A stretch of DNA of 64,000 nucleotides from Streptomyces sp. IMTB 2501 (GCF_001953885.1 NZ_MQUS01000027.1:1-64000), one strand, 5' to 3'. Counted from the stretch's first letter, positions 9,293 through 18,322 are shown. Notes: generated from the letters alone by a model not told the origin. Numbers and translations: made by a program.

Positions 9293-9969
9293 GGGCCCAC
9301 CTCCTGTTCGTCATCGCGGGCCGTCGGCACAACCGCCCTCAGTCGTTTGTTGTCGATGCCGGTGTCTGCTGAGCGGATCGCCCCGTAGAGCATCGTGTCG
9401 ACGGTCGCCCGCAGCAGATCGGCCGCGGTCCAGTCCATTTCGCGCGGCAATTGCGAGGTGAGCAGCCGCTCTAGCGCGCCGCGGGTGATCTCGCTCAGCA
9501 GCTCGGGCGGCGCGGAGAGCAACCCTTGTCGGTGCCCGTCCGCGAAGAGCTCGTCGAGCCGCCGGTAGACCACTGCGTCCACGCGCTGCTCCACGTGCCG
9601 GCGCACTGCCGCATCGCCCCGTCCCGTCGCGAGCTGGGCCGCGCCAATCCGCTCGAGCTCCGTTCCTGTCGCGATCAGGAATCGCTGCACCCGCACGCGG
9701 AACGGCTGCGCTTCGGCATCCTCGGCAGCCGCCACCAGAGTGCGCTCCACCGCTGCGAACTGCCGGTCCAGTACCGCCGTCAGCAGACTGCGCTTGTCGG
9801 GGAAGTGACGGTAGATCGTCTTCTTGCTCATTCCCAGTTCGCGGGCGAGGTCGTCCATACTCACCCGCCCGGAGCCCGGCGTGAGGAACAGCCGGCCAGC
9901 TGCCTCCACGATCACCTCGGCACGCTGCCGGTCATGCGGGGAAACTTTAGAAACCACTTCCGTTTCCAT
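9289..9969 (-). CDS. TetR-family repressor, local regulator of the SDR operon
   Basis: About 226 residues from the ATG at 9967-9969. The N-terminal domain has the TetR helix-turn-helix (VSMDDLARELGMSKKTIYRHF); the C-terminal ligand domain has no identifiable ligand. It heads an operon with the SDR (4-base overlap) and the binding-protein-like gene, so its ligand is probably a substrate of those products. A large palindrome overlaps its own start codon, suggesting strict autorepression. An open frame continues upstream for more than 250 codons but carries no TetR homology and poor codon bias, so I reject the longer start. Confidence 0.85.
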   Translation of the reverse strand: METEVVSKVSPHDRQRAEVIVEAAGRLFLTPGSGRVSMDDLARELGMSKKTIYRHFPDKRSLLTAVLDRQFAAVERTLVAAAEDAEAQPFRVRVQRFLIATGTELERIGAAQLATGRGDAAVRRHVEQRVDAVVYRRLDELFADGHRQGLLSAPPELLSEITRGALERLLTSQLPREMDWTAADLLRATVDTMLYGAIRSADTGIDNKRLRAVVPTARDDEQEVGP

Positions 9970-9976
9970 AGTTTCC
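9940..9976. promoter_or_regulatory. 37-bp palindromic operator over the tetR start codon
   Basis: Arms GGAAACTTTAGAAAC (9940-9954) and GTTTCCATAGTTTCC (9962-9976) match at 13 of 15 positions as an inverted repeat with a 7-base centre. The second arm includes the tetR ATG. Size and symmetry fit a TetR dimer-of-dimers site; a TTGACA-like -35 lies upstream on the minus strand at about 10000-10005. Confidence 0.6.
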
Positions 9977-9989
9977 AGCGTCCCCCCGC

Positions 9990-10779
9990 ATCTACGCACT
10001 GTCAAGCCGATTCCCCCGGGCGCCTGGGACCGAATGCTCACTCCGCTCGTGCACGGCGAAGCTGGAAGGTTTTGCCTCCCAGCAGGGAGGAATCCGGTGT
10101 AGTCCCGGTTCCGGTCGACGGCACTGAACGGGCGCCCGAACATCCGACGAACCAGAGTCCGGGTCCGCCGCCGACTGCGATCGCCCCCGGTCGGTCCTGC
10201 AACACCCCCGACCAGCGCTGGACGAGGCGCTCGGTCCCCTCCCCTTCGCGCACACCGCTTGGATATCGTCCGGCAGCCACGCACGAAGCACGCCGCACGG
10301 CATCGGTCGCCATAGGAACTGGCTAGCGGCTCTGGGCACGGCCGGTGCCTCCTTCGGCGAAGCCAAGTTCGCGCGTGCCCGCTTGGAGCGACGCCGGCTG
10401 GCGCAGTGGGACGAGAAGTGGGCGCGCATCGTTGTCGGCCGAGGCTGGGCGGCCGACTGACGCCCGATGCGGTTGTGCGAAGCGACACAGGATCGAGCCG
10501 AAGGCCGGGGATGGCAGCGCAACCGAGATCTGCGTCCGTGTACTCGATCACAGGCCGCAAGACATCGCGGTTGCGGTCGCTGTGCGGCCGGAACGCTGTT
10601 CTTCCGTCGCCCTTCCGCACGTCTTCAGGCCGACGGAGACCCGGGCCGCCCGCGACGGTGCGCAGTTCGCACAGTTGGGACAGGGTTTCCTCGCTCTGGG
10701 CGAGGTGGGCTCCAGCAACTCGGTGACCCGTCGGCAAGGCTGTGCACAGATGCGCTGCAGGCCGGGAGCGTCACCGATC
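9990..10779. other. intergenic stretch with one gene-tail remnant
   Basis: No intact gene. At about 10318-10461 (plus strand) a frame ending in a stop reads ARLERRRLAQWDEKW. It looks like the C-terminal tail common in actinobacterial small membrane proteins; the rest of that gene is absent, so it is a relic. The remaining 700 bases show only frames without family signature. Confidence 0.4.
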
Positions 10780-11184
10780 TCAGCCAGGGTCAGGAGTACC
10801 GGCGTAGGCGGCCTGCAGTGCCTCGGAGCGATCGGTGTAGCCCGTGATGCGGATGATCGAGCCCGCCGTGACCTCACAGACCTGATACACCGTGGCCTCT
10901 CCGGCCGCCACGGAAGCCGGGCCGTGAACACGCAGGCCGAGTACGACGGCCGCCGGATAGGTGAAGGTCTCCTCGATCCGCACACGCAGTCCGAGAGCGT
11001 CGAGACGGACACAACGGCTCAGGACGTGGGAGCGGCCACGGCAGTCTGCGCGGGCCCCGTCCGGCCGGGTCCAGCTCACGTTGGGGTGCAGGACCTCTGC
11101 CAGAGCCCTCCAGTCGGCGGCGTCCAGGACTCTGCGCAGGTGAGCAGTGACGGCGCCAGGGCCGCGCGGGAGATGTGACTGCAT
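10780..11184 (-). CDS. NTF2/SnoaL-fold protein
   Basis: A 134-residue protein starting at the ATG 11182-11184, preceded by GGAGGGATCCAC. The sequence (AHLRRVLDAADWRALAEVLHPNVSWTRPDG, then alternating strands) is typical of nuclear-transport-factor-2-like / SnoaL-like polyketide or nuclear-shuttle folds. It lies 47 bases downstream of the FAD monooxygenase gene in the same direction and is probably co-transcribed. Such proteins often act as small isomerases, cyclases or accessory domains to oxygenases. Function is inferred only from this pairing. Confidence 0.7.
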   Translation of the reverse strand: MQSHLPRGPGAVTAHLRRVLDAADWRALAEVLHPNVSWTRPDGARADCRGRSHVLSRCVRLDALGLRVRIEETFTYPAAVVLGLRVHGPASVAAGEATVYQVCEVTAGSIIRITGYTDRSEALQAAYAGTPDPG

Positions 11185-11231
11185 GTGGATCCCTCCGGGA
11201 TTCCTGGGCTTCCCAGCCCAGCGCGAACTGT

Positions 11232-12467
11232 TCATGAGCGGCGGGGACTTGCAACTCCCGAGCCGGGCTCCGCGCTCACCCAGGCCGGGACCACCGCGAA
11301 CTGCCCCAAGGAGGGTTGTCGCCTACCGGCAAGCGCGCCACCGACAAGACGGCGCGAGCCGGGAAGTCCCGTGAGCCGCAAGGCAGCCCGGCGGACGCGC
11401 GCCTGTCGCAATGATTCGGGGACGAACCAGTGCGCGGCCCTGCGGGCGACGCGCTGCCTGTTTTTGATGACGGGCCGCCACAGTCGTTCATAGGCGTGCA
11501 GCGCGTCCTCGATCCGGGAAACTCGGGAGAGTTGGTCGGCCAGCACATACGCACCACCCATAGCCAGAGAGGCGCCCTGCCCCGCCAGCAGGGACACTGC
11601 CTGGCAGGCATCACCGACCAGCACGACCCGCCCATGACTCCAGCTGGGCAGGTCGGCCTGCGCGACCTGGTCGTAGTAGATCCGGGAGGGCGGAGGACAC
11701 TGGGCCAGGGCGCGGGGCACGAGCCAGCCGAGCGAGCCGTACTCGCGGCGCAGGGCATCCCGTACGTCGCCGGGGCGGGAGGGGTCGGCGGCCCGGTGCA
11801 CGGTGAAGGCGGCGACCTCGTCGTCGCGCAGCGCGTACAGGCCCATCTGCCTGCCAACGGTGTCGGTGAGGCAGAAGCGGTCACCGATCTGCGCGTGCAC
11901 CTGAGGGTCACGGAAGGTGAACGCGGCCGTGTGGTAGCCGAGGTAGCGCACGTACCGGTGTTCCTCGCCGAAGACGAGGGTGCGCACCGTGGAGTGGAGG
12001 CCGTCGGCACCGACGAGGAGATCGGCGTCGATGCGACTGCCGTCGGTGAGGGTGACGTGAACACCGTCGGGCCGTGCGTCAACGCTGGCAGGGCCGACGC
12101 CGAAGCGCAGGCGGACGGCGAGTGACAGGCGTTCCCGCAGGGCGAGTTCGAGGTCGGGCCGCATGATGCTCAGCAGCCGGCCACGCACGGAACGGGCGAA
12201 CCGGCCGTACGGGAGCCGGGCGCGGCACCGCCCCTCCCCGTCGAGGAAAGCAGCCTCCGAGACCGGGTAGCTGAGTTCTTCGAGCCAGGGCAGTACGCCC
12301 ATGACTTCGGCCGCGTCGTACCCGGGGCCGAAGAAGTCGATCATGTAGCCCTCGGTGCGGGGCTGTGGCGCCTTCTCCAGGACCAAGACCTCCCAGCCGA
12401 GCATGTTGTGCAGGCGGCCGGCCAGAGCGAGCCCCGCGATTCCGGCCCCGCAGATGACGACCCTCAT
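11232..12467 (-). CDS. FAD-dependent monooxygenase (p-hydroxybenzoate-hydroxylase class)
   Basis: A 411-residue flavoprotein with three class A flavin monooxygenase fingerprints. These are the N-terminal GAGIAG Rossmann loop, the middle DG motif (LLVGADGLHSTVR, about residue 150-165) and the C-terminal GD motif (VVLVGDACQAVS, about residue 285-295). It would hydroxylate an aromatic or polyketide-like substrate with NAD(P)H and O2. The NTF2-like gene follows it. Its upstream region holds a perfect TTTGCA-CTA-TGCAAA palindrome 59 bases before the ATG, so it is a predicted member of the MarR-linked regulon. Confidence 0.88.
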   Translation of the reverse strand: MRVVICGAGIAGLALAGRLHNMLGWEVLVLEKAPQPRTEGYMIDFFGPGYDAAEVMGVLPWLEELSYPVSEAAFLDGEGRCRARLPYGRFARSVRGRLLSIMRPDLELALRERLSLAVRLRFGVGPASVDARPDGVHVTLTDGSRIDADLLVGADGLHSTVRTLVFGEEHRYVRYLGYHTAAFTFRDPQVHAQIGDRFCLTDTVGRQMGLYALRDDEVAAFTVHRAADPSRPGDVRDALRREYGSLGWLVPRALAQCPPPSRIYYDQVAQADLPSWSHGRVVLVGDACQAVSLLAGQGASLAMGGAYVLADQLSRVSRIEDALHAYERLWRPVIKNRQRVARRAAHWFVPESLRQARVRRAALRLTGLPGSRRLVGGALAGRRQPSLGQFAVVPAWVSAEPGSGVASPRRS

Positions 12468-12525
12468 CGGTGCACACCACCCTTCTCAGCAAGCTCGGTC
12501 AGCGGGTTCTCAAGCCACCCTCCTT

Positions 12526-12540
12526 TTTGCACTATGCAAA
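12526..12540. promoter_or_regulatory. TTTGCA-N3-TGCAAA site a (monooxygenase promoter)
   Basis: Perfect 6-3-6 palindrome, centre CTA, in the gap between the monooxygenase (minus) and permease (plus) genes. On the minus strand a -35-like TTGACG (12547-12552) lies six bases upstream of it, so it would occupy the -35/-10 spacer of the monooxygenase promoter. Confidence 0.65.
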
Positions 12541-12742
12541 GCTTAGCGTCAAGCCGACCGGAGAAGCCCGTCAGGGCGCCATGTACTTCCGCCATGGACT
12601 GGATCGCGTGAATCTTGACGCTCCCCTAACGCCTCACTGGTCGAATTCTTGACGTAGCTTTGGCGGCGGTGTGCCGGGAAGTCTGGTCGGCGGAGTGTCC
12701 TCATTGAGATCCGTCCGTCAGGACGTCCAGGAAGGTCTTCGC

Positions 12743-14137
12743 GTGTCCCTCTCGAAGGCAGCCGCCGCCACCCGCACAGCCGCCTCCCCCGCGGTACGCG
12801 GCCCGCGCCGGTCCGTACTCTTCTTCGCGTTCGCCTTCGCGGTGATCGCCGATCCGGTCTCCTCGGTGGCGTACGCGATCGAGGCGGCGCTGCGCGCCCT
12901 GCACGGCGACCTCGCGCTGCTGCTGCCCACGATGAGCCTGGTCATCGGGCTCGTCGTGATCGTCACCGCGAACTACTGGCAGCTCGTGCGGCGCTTCCCC
13001 AAAGGCGGCGGCGCGGCAGCAGCGGCCGGGCGGGCCTTCGGTGCCCGCTGGACGTTCCTGCCCATCGGCGCGCTGGTCGTGGACTTCGTGCTGACCATCG
13101 GCATCTCGATCGCGGCCGCGGCCAGCGCGGTCATCGCCCTGCTCCCGGGCCTGGCCCCGGTCCGTATCCCGCTCGCGCTGCTTCTGCTCCTGGTCGTGGC
13201 GGGGCTCACCTGGTTCGGGCACGGCGGCCGACTGCTGTTCGCCGTCATGACCGTCGCGTTCGTGCTCATCTCCGTCGCTGTACTCATCCTGGGCTTCGCC
13301 TCGCCCCATTCCAGCGGGCACGCCGCCGCAACGACCGACCCCGGCCGCCCCGCCGCCCTCGCTGTCGTCCTGGCCTTCCCGGTCGCGATGGCGCTGGCCA
13401 CCGGGATCGAGGCGCCATCGACCGCCATCGCACAGCTCGGCCAGCTCGACGACACGCACCGCCGCCGCTTCGGCCGCGGCACACTCGCGCTGCTGCTGGT
13501 CATCGTCGGCGGCCTGACCCTGGCCCTGACCGCCCTCGCCGTACGCCTGCACATCGGCATCCCCAGCGCAGACTCCACCCAGATCGCCGACATCGCGCAC
13601 GCCGCCGCCGGACCAGGCTGGCTCTACGACGCCTTCCAGCTGACCAGCTCCCTGCTGCTGCTCGCCGCGGCCAGCTCCTCCTTCCAAGCCGGGCCGGGAC
13701 TGCTGAAGGCACTGGCAGGAACGGCCGACCGGCCCGGAGTGCTGCCCCCGGTGCTCGGCCGGATCAACCGGCACCACACCCCGTACTGGTCCGTGGTCGT
13801 CTACCTGGCCGCCGCCGCCCTGATCATCGTCGCCGCGACCGGCCAGGAACAGGAACTCGTCCTGTTCTATGCCGTCGCCGTCTTCGTCAGCTTCCTGATC
13901 GGCCTCGTCGCCATGGCCCGCTTCGCCCACCGGGAACAGAAGACGGGCCTGGCCTGGATGAACGGCCTGGCCGCCGCGGCCGTCGCCTTCACCCTCGCAG
14001 TGAACCTGCTGCGCGGCTGGCCCATGCTGTCCCTCGCCGCCACCGTACTCATCGCGGCCGGCCTGTACGCACGGTGGACCCGGGCCGCGCGCCCCGCCGG
14101 CATCGAGGACGTCGAGGCACGCGCAGAAGCGGAGTGA
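12743..14137 (+). CDS. APC-superfamily amino acid/cation permease
   Basis: A 464-residue integral membrane protein with about twelve hydrophobic helices. The start is GTG 12743, set by GGAAGG seven bases upstream. The first helix region (FAFAVIADPVSSVAYAIEAAL) and the following FPKGGGAAA-x-AG segment match the amino acid-polyamine-organocation superfamily, in particular the subgroup formerly called 'amino acid permease-like' in Streptomyces and Mycobacterium. Substrate is not deducible. It is the only transporter near gadB besides the ClC protein, so a role in exchanging amino acids during acid stress is a hypothesis only. Confidence 0.75.
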   Translation: MSLSKAAAATRTAASPAVRGPRRSVLFFAFAFAVIADPVSSVAYAIEAALRALHGDLALLLPTMSLVIGLVVIVTANYWQLVRRFPKGGGAAAAAGRAFGARWTFLPIGALVVDFVLTIGISIAAAASAVIALLPGLAPVRIPLALLLLLVVAGLTWFGHGGRLLFAVMTVAFVLISVAVLILGFASPHSSGHAAATTDPGRPAALAVVLAFPVAMALATGIEAPSTAIAQLGQLDDTHRRRFGRGTLALLLVIVGGLTLALTALAVRLHIGIPSADSTQIADIAHAAAGPGWLYDAFQLTSSLLLLAAASSSFQAGPGLLKALAGTADRPGVLPPVLGRINRHHTPYWSVVVYLAAAALIIVAATGQEQELVLFYAVAVFVSFLIGLVAMARFAHREQKTGLAWMNGLAAAAVAFTLAVNLLRGWPMLSLAATVLIAAGLYARWTRAARPAGIEDVEARAEAE

Positions 14138-14366
14138 TTTCCGGGGTCGGCGACCGCCTTCGCGGACGATGAGCACCGGACGGGCGGCATGCTGCACACC
14201 GCGCTGACTGACCGAGCCGAGGAGCATCCCCGGCGAAGGTGCCACGTCCGCGGTTGCCCACCATGAGGAGATCGGCGTGCCGGGCAGCCCAGTGCAGCAC
14301 CACCCGTCTCGGTTACGCCCCGTCCACGCCCACCACGATCGACGGCGGAGGAGCGGCACCACTCAT
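14138..14366 (-). pseudogene. universal stress protein relic
   Basis: A start-like MSGAAPPPSIVVGVDGA segment begins at 14366. In other frames it is followed by VVLHWAARHADLLMVGNRGRG and GMLLGSVSQRGVQHAARPVLIVRE, which are the Usp N-terminus and the C-terminal ATP-loop region. The central part is deleted and the frames do not connect, so this is a dead Usp gene whose 3' end collides with the permease gene. Nothing else is seen in 14138-14476. Confidence 0.65.
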
Positions 14367-14476
14367 GGTCCGCCTCCACAGTCCATCCCTCTCCCAGCGC
14401 TCACACCGAGGCGACCGTCCGCCAACGGGACCGCTCTGTCCCGATGGGTGGACAGATGGAGCGCCCCCTTGACTCG

Positions 14477-14493
14477 TTTTGCATAATGCAAAA
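14477..14493. promoter_or_regulatory. TTTGCA-N3-TGCAAA site b (ClC promoter)
   Basis: Perfect 7-3-7 palindrome (TTTTGCA-TAA-TGCAAAA), three bases after a -35-like TTGACT (14469-14474) and about 20 bases before the ClC ATG and its AGGAAGGGG ribosome-binding site. This is the most symmetrical member of the set. Confidence 0.7.
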
Positions 14494-14511
14494 GTAGGAA
14501 GGGGTAAATGA

Positions 14512-16302
14512 ATGAGTGCCATACCGGCAACAAGGGACAGCAAGCAAGGGTCCATCACAGCAGCGAGCGGCGCCAAGCTCACACCAAGGCTCGCGGGTCT
14601 GCGGAACGCCTCGTGGGGCGTGATGGCACTGGCCGTGGTGGTCGGTGCCGGAGCGGGCGCCGGCTCGGTCGTCTTCCGCTGGTGCATCACGACCTTCACC
14701 CGCCTGCTGTCCGGGCACAATGACTACTCCGCCTCTCCCGGGCAGAGCAATCCGCACGTGCCGTGGCTGGGCCCGTATTTCGTGCTGCTCGCGCCGGTGA
14801 TCGGCGGTCTGCTGTACGGCCCCTTGGTCAACCGGTTCGCCAAGGAGGCCCGCGGGCACGGCGTGCCCGAGGTCATGCTGGCCGTCGCCCAGCGCGGCGG
14901 GCGGATCAGCCACAAGGTCGCCGTCGTCAAGACGCTCGCCTCCGCCCTCTGCATCGGCTCCGGCGGTTCAGTCGGCCGCGAGGGCCCCATCGTGCAGATC
15001 GGCTCGGCACTCGGCTCCACTCTCGGCCGGGTGACCAAGGCGGCCGAGGGCCGTACGAAGCTCCTGGTCGCCTGCGGCGCGGCCGGGGGCATCGCGGCCA
15101 CCTTCAACGCGCCCCTTGCCGGTGTCTTCTTCGCCATGGAGCTGATCCTCGGTACCTTCTCGGCCGAGGCGTTCGGCGCCTTGGTCCTCGCCAGCGTCAC
15201 CGCGAGCGTCATCGGCCGCGCCGCCTTCGGCGACGTCGCTTTTCTGAACCTGCCTGCCTTCCACGTCGACCACCTCGCCCAGTACGGCCTCTTCGCCCTG
15301 CTCGGCGTGGTCGCCGCCCTCGTTGGCATGGGCTTCACCCGCTTCCTGTACCTGATCGAGGACGCCTGCGACTGGGTCTGGCGCGGCCCTGAATGGCTGC
15401 GCCCGGCGGTCGGCGGACTGGCTCTCGGCCTGGTTCTGCTGGTGCTGCCCGAGATGTACGGCGTCGGCTACCCCGTCCTGGAGAAGGCGACCGAGGGCGG
15501 CTACGCGGTCGGCTTCCTGCTCCTGCTGCTGGCCGGCAAGATGCTGGCGACGAGCCTGACGATAGGCATCGGCGGCTCGGGCGGCGTCTTCGCGCCCAGC
15601 CTGTTCATCGGCGCGATGCTCGGCTCGGCGTACGGCATCGGCGTCCATGACCTGATACCCGGCACGGCCGGCGCAGTGGGCGCATACGCCCTGATCGGCA
15701 TGGGTGCCACCTTCTCCGGCGCAGCCCGGGCACCGATCACCGCCGTGGTCATCCTCTTCGAGCTGACCGGCGAGTACTCGATCATCCTGCCCCTGATGCT
15801 GGCCATCGTCCTGGCCACCGCCACCAGCCGCCTGCTCTCCCGCGACACCATCTACACCCTCAAACTGCGCCGCCGCGGCATCGACCTCGAGGGCCCCGCC
15901 CCTGGAGCGGCCCTCGGCACCCAGCACGTCGGCGCCGTCATGGAGCCGCTGCCCGAACCCCTGCCCGCGACCACGTCGCTGACGGACGCCGCCGACCTGC
16001 TGAGCCTGTCCGGCCACGGCGCGCTCCCGGTCGTGGACGACACCGGTGGGTACGTCGGCGTCGTCACCGCCCAGGCGGTGGCCGAGGCCCTCGCCGAACA
16101 GCCGGACGCCGTACCGCAAACGGTCGAGCAGCTCGCCACGCCGCCCGCTCCCGTCACCACCGAGCAGCCCCTAGCCCAGGCCCTGCACACCCTGCTGTCG
16201 GCAACGGGAACCGGCGTCCCCGTCCTGGATGCCGAGCAGGGCAGGCCGGTCGGCTGGCTCAGTCACCAGAGCGCACTGCGCGCCGTGCATGCCACTGCCT
16301 GA
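14512..16302 (+). CDS. ClC-family chloride channel/antiporter with CBS pair
   Basis: A 596-residue membrane protein. Ion-path motifs are present: GSGGSVGREGP (with the gating Glu) at about residue 160, and GGSGGVFAPS at about residue 357. The position equivalent to E203 of the E. coli antiporter appears to be Leu (FFAMEL), as in many other bacterial ClC proteins, so the transport mode is uncertain. The last 130 residues form two CBS domains that usually sense adenine nucleotides. Chloride movement can balance charge during acid stress, which fits gadB nearby. Its promoter carries site b of the shared palindrome. Confidence 0.9.
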   Translation: MSAIPATRDSKQGSITAASGAKLTPRLAGLRNASWGVMALAVVVGAGAGAGSVVFRWCITTFTRLLSGHNDYSASPGQSNPHVPWLGPYFVLLAPVIGGLLYGPLVNRFAKEARGHGVPEVMLAVAQRGGRISHKVAVVKTLASALCIGSGGSVGREGPIVQIGSALGSTLGRVTKAAEGRTKLLVACGAAGGIAATFNAPLAGVFFAMELILGTFSAEAFGALVLASVTASVIGRAAFGDVAFLNLPAFHVDHLAQYGLFALLGVVAALVGMGFTRFLYLIEDACDWVWRGPEWLRPAVGGLALGLVLLVLPEMYGVGYPVLEKATEGGYAVGFLLLLLAGKMLATSLTIGIGGSGGVFAPSLFIGAMLGSAYGIGVHDLIPGTAGAVGAYALIGMGATFSGAARAPITAVVILFELTGEYSIILPLMLAIVLATATSRLLSRDTIYTLKLRRRGIDLEGPAPGAALGTQHVGAVMEPLPEPLPATTSLTDAADLLSLSGHGALPVVDDTGGYVGVVTAQAVAEALAEQPDAVPQTVEQLATPPAPVTTEQPLAQALHTLLSATGTGVPVLDAEQGRPVGWLSHQSALRAVHATA

Positions 16303-16341
16303 GCACCTCCGCAGGCGGTGTCCACCGCGACTCCGTACCAG

Positions 16342-16356
16342 TTTGCACTGTGCAAA
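16342..16356. promoter_or_regulatory. TTTGCA-N3-TGCAAA site c (zinc-ribbon gene 1)
   Basis: Perfect palindrome with centre CTG, 46 bases upstream of the GTG start at 16403. AATAGAT directly follows it and could serve as the -10. Confidence 0.65.
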
Positions 16357-16402
16357 AATAGATGGAGGGAGCCTCACCGGACCCGCTCCAAGGAGGTGAA
16401 CC

Positions 16403-16648
16403 GTGGATACGAGACACGTCCGGCACGCCTACTCCTTCGTCTGCCTCGACTGCGGACACGGATGGGAAGCCACCTACGACATCGACGTGACCGAGGACGA
16501 TCACGGGCACATCATCGCCACCTACCACCTCGACGGCCGCCTCGTGCGCTCGCCGCTGCAGTGGCCGCGCTGCCCCGCCTGCGAGGGTCACAAGATACGC
16601 ATCATGCGACCGGGACGGGTGGCAACGGCACGCCTGTACGAGAAGTGA
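16403..16648 (+). CDS. small two-CxxC zinc-ribbon protein, paralogue 1
   Basis: An 81-residue protein with an excellent AAGGAGGTGAACC before the GTG start. It contains CLDCGHGWE near the N-terminus and CPAC near residue 55, the two knuckles of a zinc ribbon, separated by an acidic strand (DIDVTEDDHGHI). A 76-residue paralogue lies at 21209 with the same layout and the same upstream palindrome. I do not recognise a named family; such small ribbons can be DNA- or protein-binding. Regulated expression with stress-related neighbours is the only functional clue. Confidence 0.8.
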   Translation: MDTRHVRHAYSFVCLDCGHGWEATYDIDVTEDDHGHIIATYHLDGRLVRSPLQWPRCPACEGHKIRIMRPGRVATARLYEK

Positions 16649-16896
16649 GGGCGATGAAGCCGCACACCCGCCGCCTGCGCAGCCGGAGGCGCTTGGCCGG
16701 TCCCCTCGCACCCCGAGCGGGGACGAGCGGCCCGGCCATCGGGTGCGGACACGCTTTTGCGTGGTTACCGTCGGCGTTTACGGACCGCGCATCTGGTGCA
16801 CACGTTCACGACGTCCTCCTGCGCGTCCATCCGCAGCCGGGGACGAAGTGATCAGCCACGAGCCGAGACGCGTCGGCCGGAGGACCGCGAGGTGCC

Positions 16897-17580
16897 CTAA
16901 GGGCCGGGAAGCCGATAGGAGCGCACCACAGCGGCGAGGCTCGCAACCATGAAGGCCACGCACCACGGGACCAGGTCGCGCGGCGTTCCCTGCCCTTCCG
17001 TCGCTGCACCGCGCGGCGGCACCAGCCCCTTGGGGTCGTAGGCGACGGCGAGTGTGTCCCCCGGCCGTGTCGCCTCGCCGCAGCCACGCCAGATCCGGAC
17101 CTTGAGCGGGACGCCGTCATGGTCCATCACCGAGCAGAGGTAGCGGTCCTGCCCATTACCCGCCGCGCGGCCGTCCTCGACCGACGTCACCACCACGGAC
17201 TGCACCCGCCCCCGCTCCGCCAGCACCACGCCGGCGGCGGCCTGCGGTGCGTGGAGCGCCAGGCACACGCCGAGCAGGGCGGTGATGCCGATCAGCGCGC
17301 GGCCGGCTCTCACGGAGAGCAGGTACAGGACGAAGGCAGCCACGCACACGAGTCCCGCCTCACCGTCGGCCAGGCCGGGCCTGCCCGTCCAGGCGCCGAG
17401 GAGTGCCGTCCCGACGATCGCCACCATGGCGACGATCCCCGCAAGGATCCCCTCTCCGACGAGCCACCCGGGCGGAGACCCGACGAACTCGGCAGGCCCC
17501 CACACCGTGGAATGCAGATATGCCATGAGGCCCGGCTCGATCCGGAACGAGGACCGACGCCTTCGGCGCATGCCTGTCAC
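16897..17580 (-). CDS. membrane protein of unknown function
   Basis: About 227 residues (GTG start at 17580; the ATG at 17523 is an alternative). It has three or four N-terminal hydrophobic helices, a soluble middle with VLAERGRVQSVVVTSVEDG and YLCSVMDHDGVPLKVRIWRGC, and a final helix. The soluble part resembles the DUF3592-like extracytoplasmic domains in which a cysteine pair and VAYDPKG element recur, and it is similar in style to the protein encoded at 37603. Site d of the shared palindrome lies 80-95 bases upstream, between it and the marR gene. Confidence 0.7.
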   Translation of the reverse strand: MTGMRRRRRSSFRIEPGLMAYLHSTVWGPAEFVGSPPGWLVGEGILAGIVAMVAIVGTALLGAWTGRPGLADGEAGLVCVAAFVLYLLSVRAGRALIGITALLGVCLALHAPQAAAGVVLAERGRVQSVVVTSVEDGRAAGNGQDRYLCSVMDHDGVPLKVRIWRGCGEATRPGDTLAVAYDPKGLVPPRGAATEGQGTPRDLVPWCVAFMVASLAAVVRSYRLPGP

Positions 17581-17658
17581 ACCCCACGCCCCATCGCCTG
17601 CCGTCGGCGATCGCCGACCGCTGCCAACGTCCGGCAGCGAGCCACATCAACACTTCTC

Positions 17659-17673
17659 TTGCATTATGCAAAA
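17659..17673. promoter_or_regulatory. TTTGCA-N3-TGCAAA site d (membrane protein gene)
   Basis: CTTGCA-TTA-TGCAAA, one mismatch to the perfect palindrome. It lies downstream of the marR stop and upstream of the membrane protein start, both on the minus strand, so it most likely serves the latter. Confidence 0.6.
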
Positions 17674-17730
17674 CCTTACGACTTCAAGGAAGAGCAGTCA
17701 GGCAGCGTGCACCATCCGCCAACAACAGCG

Positions 17731-18267
17731 TCACGCGTCTTGCGCCATCGCCCCGTCCACGATCCAGCCGAGCGGGTGCGGCTCCGGATCGTCCGCCCCC
17801 GGCGCCGGGGGCTCGCCGCCCGCCTCGTTGAAGGCGTTGAGCGCCTCGACGAGCGCCAGGCGCTCCATCGGGCGGAGGCGTTCGACGATGGCGGCGATCT
17901 CGGCGCGCCGCCGGGCGGTGACTTCCTCGACGGTGCGCCGGCCCTCCTCGGTCAGCCGGAGCAGGGTCTCGCGGCGATTGGCGGGATTGGCCTGGCGGTC
18001 GGCGAGCCCGGCGGCGATGAGCCGGTCGACCATGCGCATGGCGGTGGAGGGCGCCACCTGGAGCAGGTCGGCGAGCTCGACCAGCTTGGTCGTCCCCCTG
18101 GTGGACAGCACTACCAGCATCCGGAACTGAGCGACGGTCACCCGCTCCTCCACCGCCGCCAGCGAGCGGGCCGAGACCGCCACCAACAGCCGCGACGCGG
18201 TCAGCACCGCTCTGGTAACAGCATCTACATCGTCCAAGGCACCCGTGGGGGTCTGTCGCTCCGCCAT
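17731..18267 (-). CDS. MarR-family transcriptional regulator (candidate regulon repressor)
   Basis: A 178-residue winged-helix protein. The recognition region (TKLVELADLLQVAPSTAMRMVDRLIAAGL) and the wing (ANPANRRETLLRLTEEGR) are diagnostic of MarR. AAAGGA precedes the ATG. It lies 55 bases downstream of the PP2C gene and is probably co-transcribed from a promoter carrying site e, which would give autoregulation. MarR dimers typically bind 15-20 bp palindromes, which fits the TTTGCA-N3-TGCAAA sites found around it. It has no obvious redox cysteine, so a small-molecule or phenolic ligand is more likely than direct oxidant sensing. Confidence 0.88.
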   Translation of the reverse strand: MAERQTPTGALDDVDAVTRAVLTASRLLVAVSARSLAAVEERVTVAQFRMLVVLSTRGTTKLVELADLLQVAPSTAMRMVDRLIAAGLADRQANPANRRETLLRLTEEGRRTVEEVTARRRAEIAAIVERLRPMERLALVEALNAFNEAGGEPPAPGADDPEPHPLGWIVDGAMAQDA

Positions 18268-18322
18268 AGTTCCTTTCTACCGTGCCGAAGCCGCACCGCC
18301 CGCACTTCATACGAACAGACAT

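Noticed and set aside
12701..14362. 553-codon minus-strand open frame
   Set aside because: It is the antisense shadow of the APC permease gene; only its first part overlaps the genuine Usp relic.
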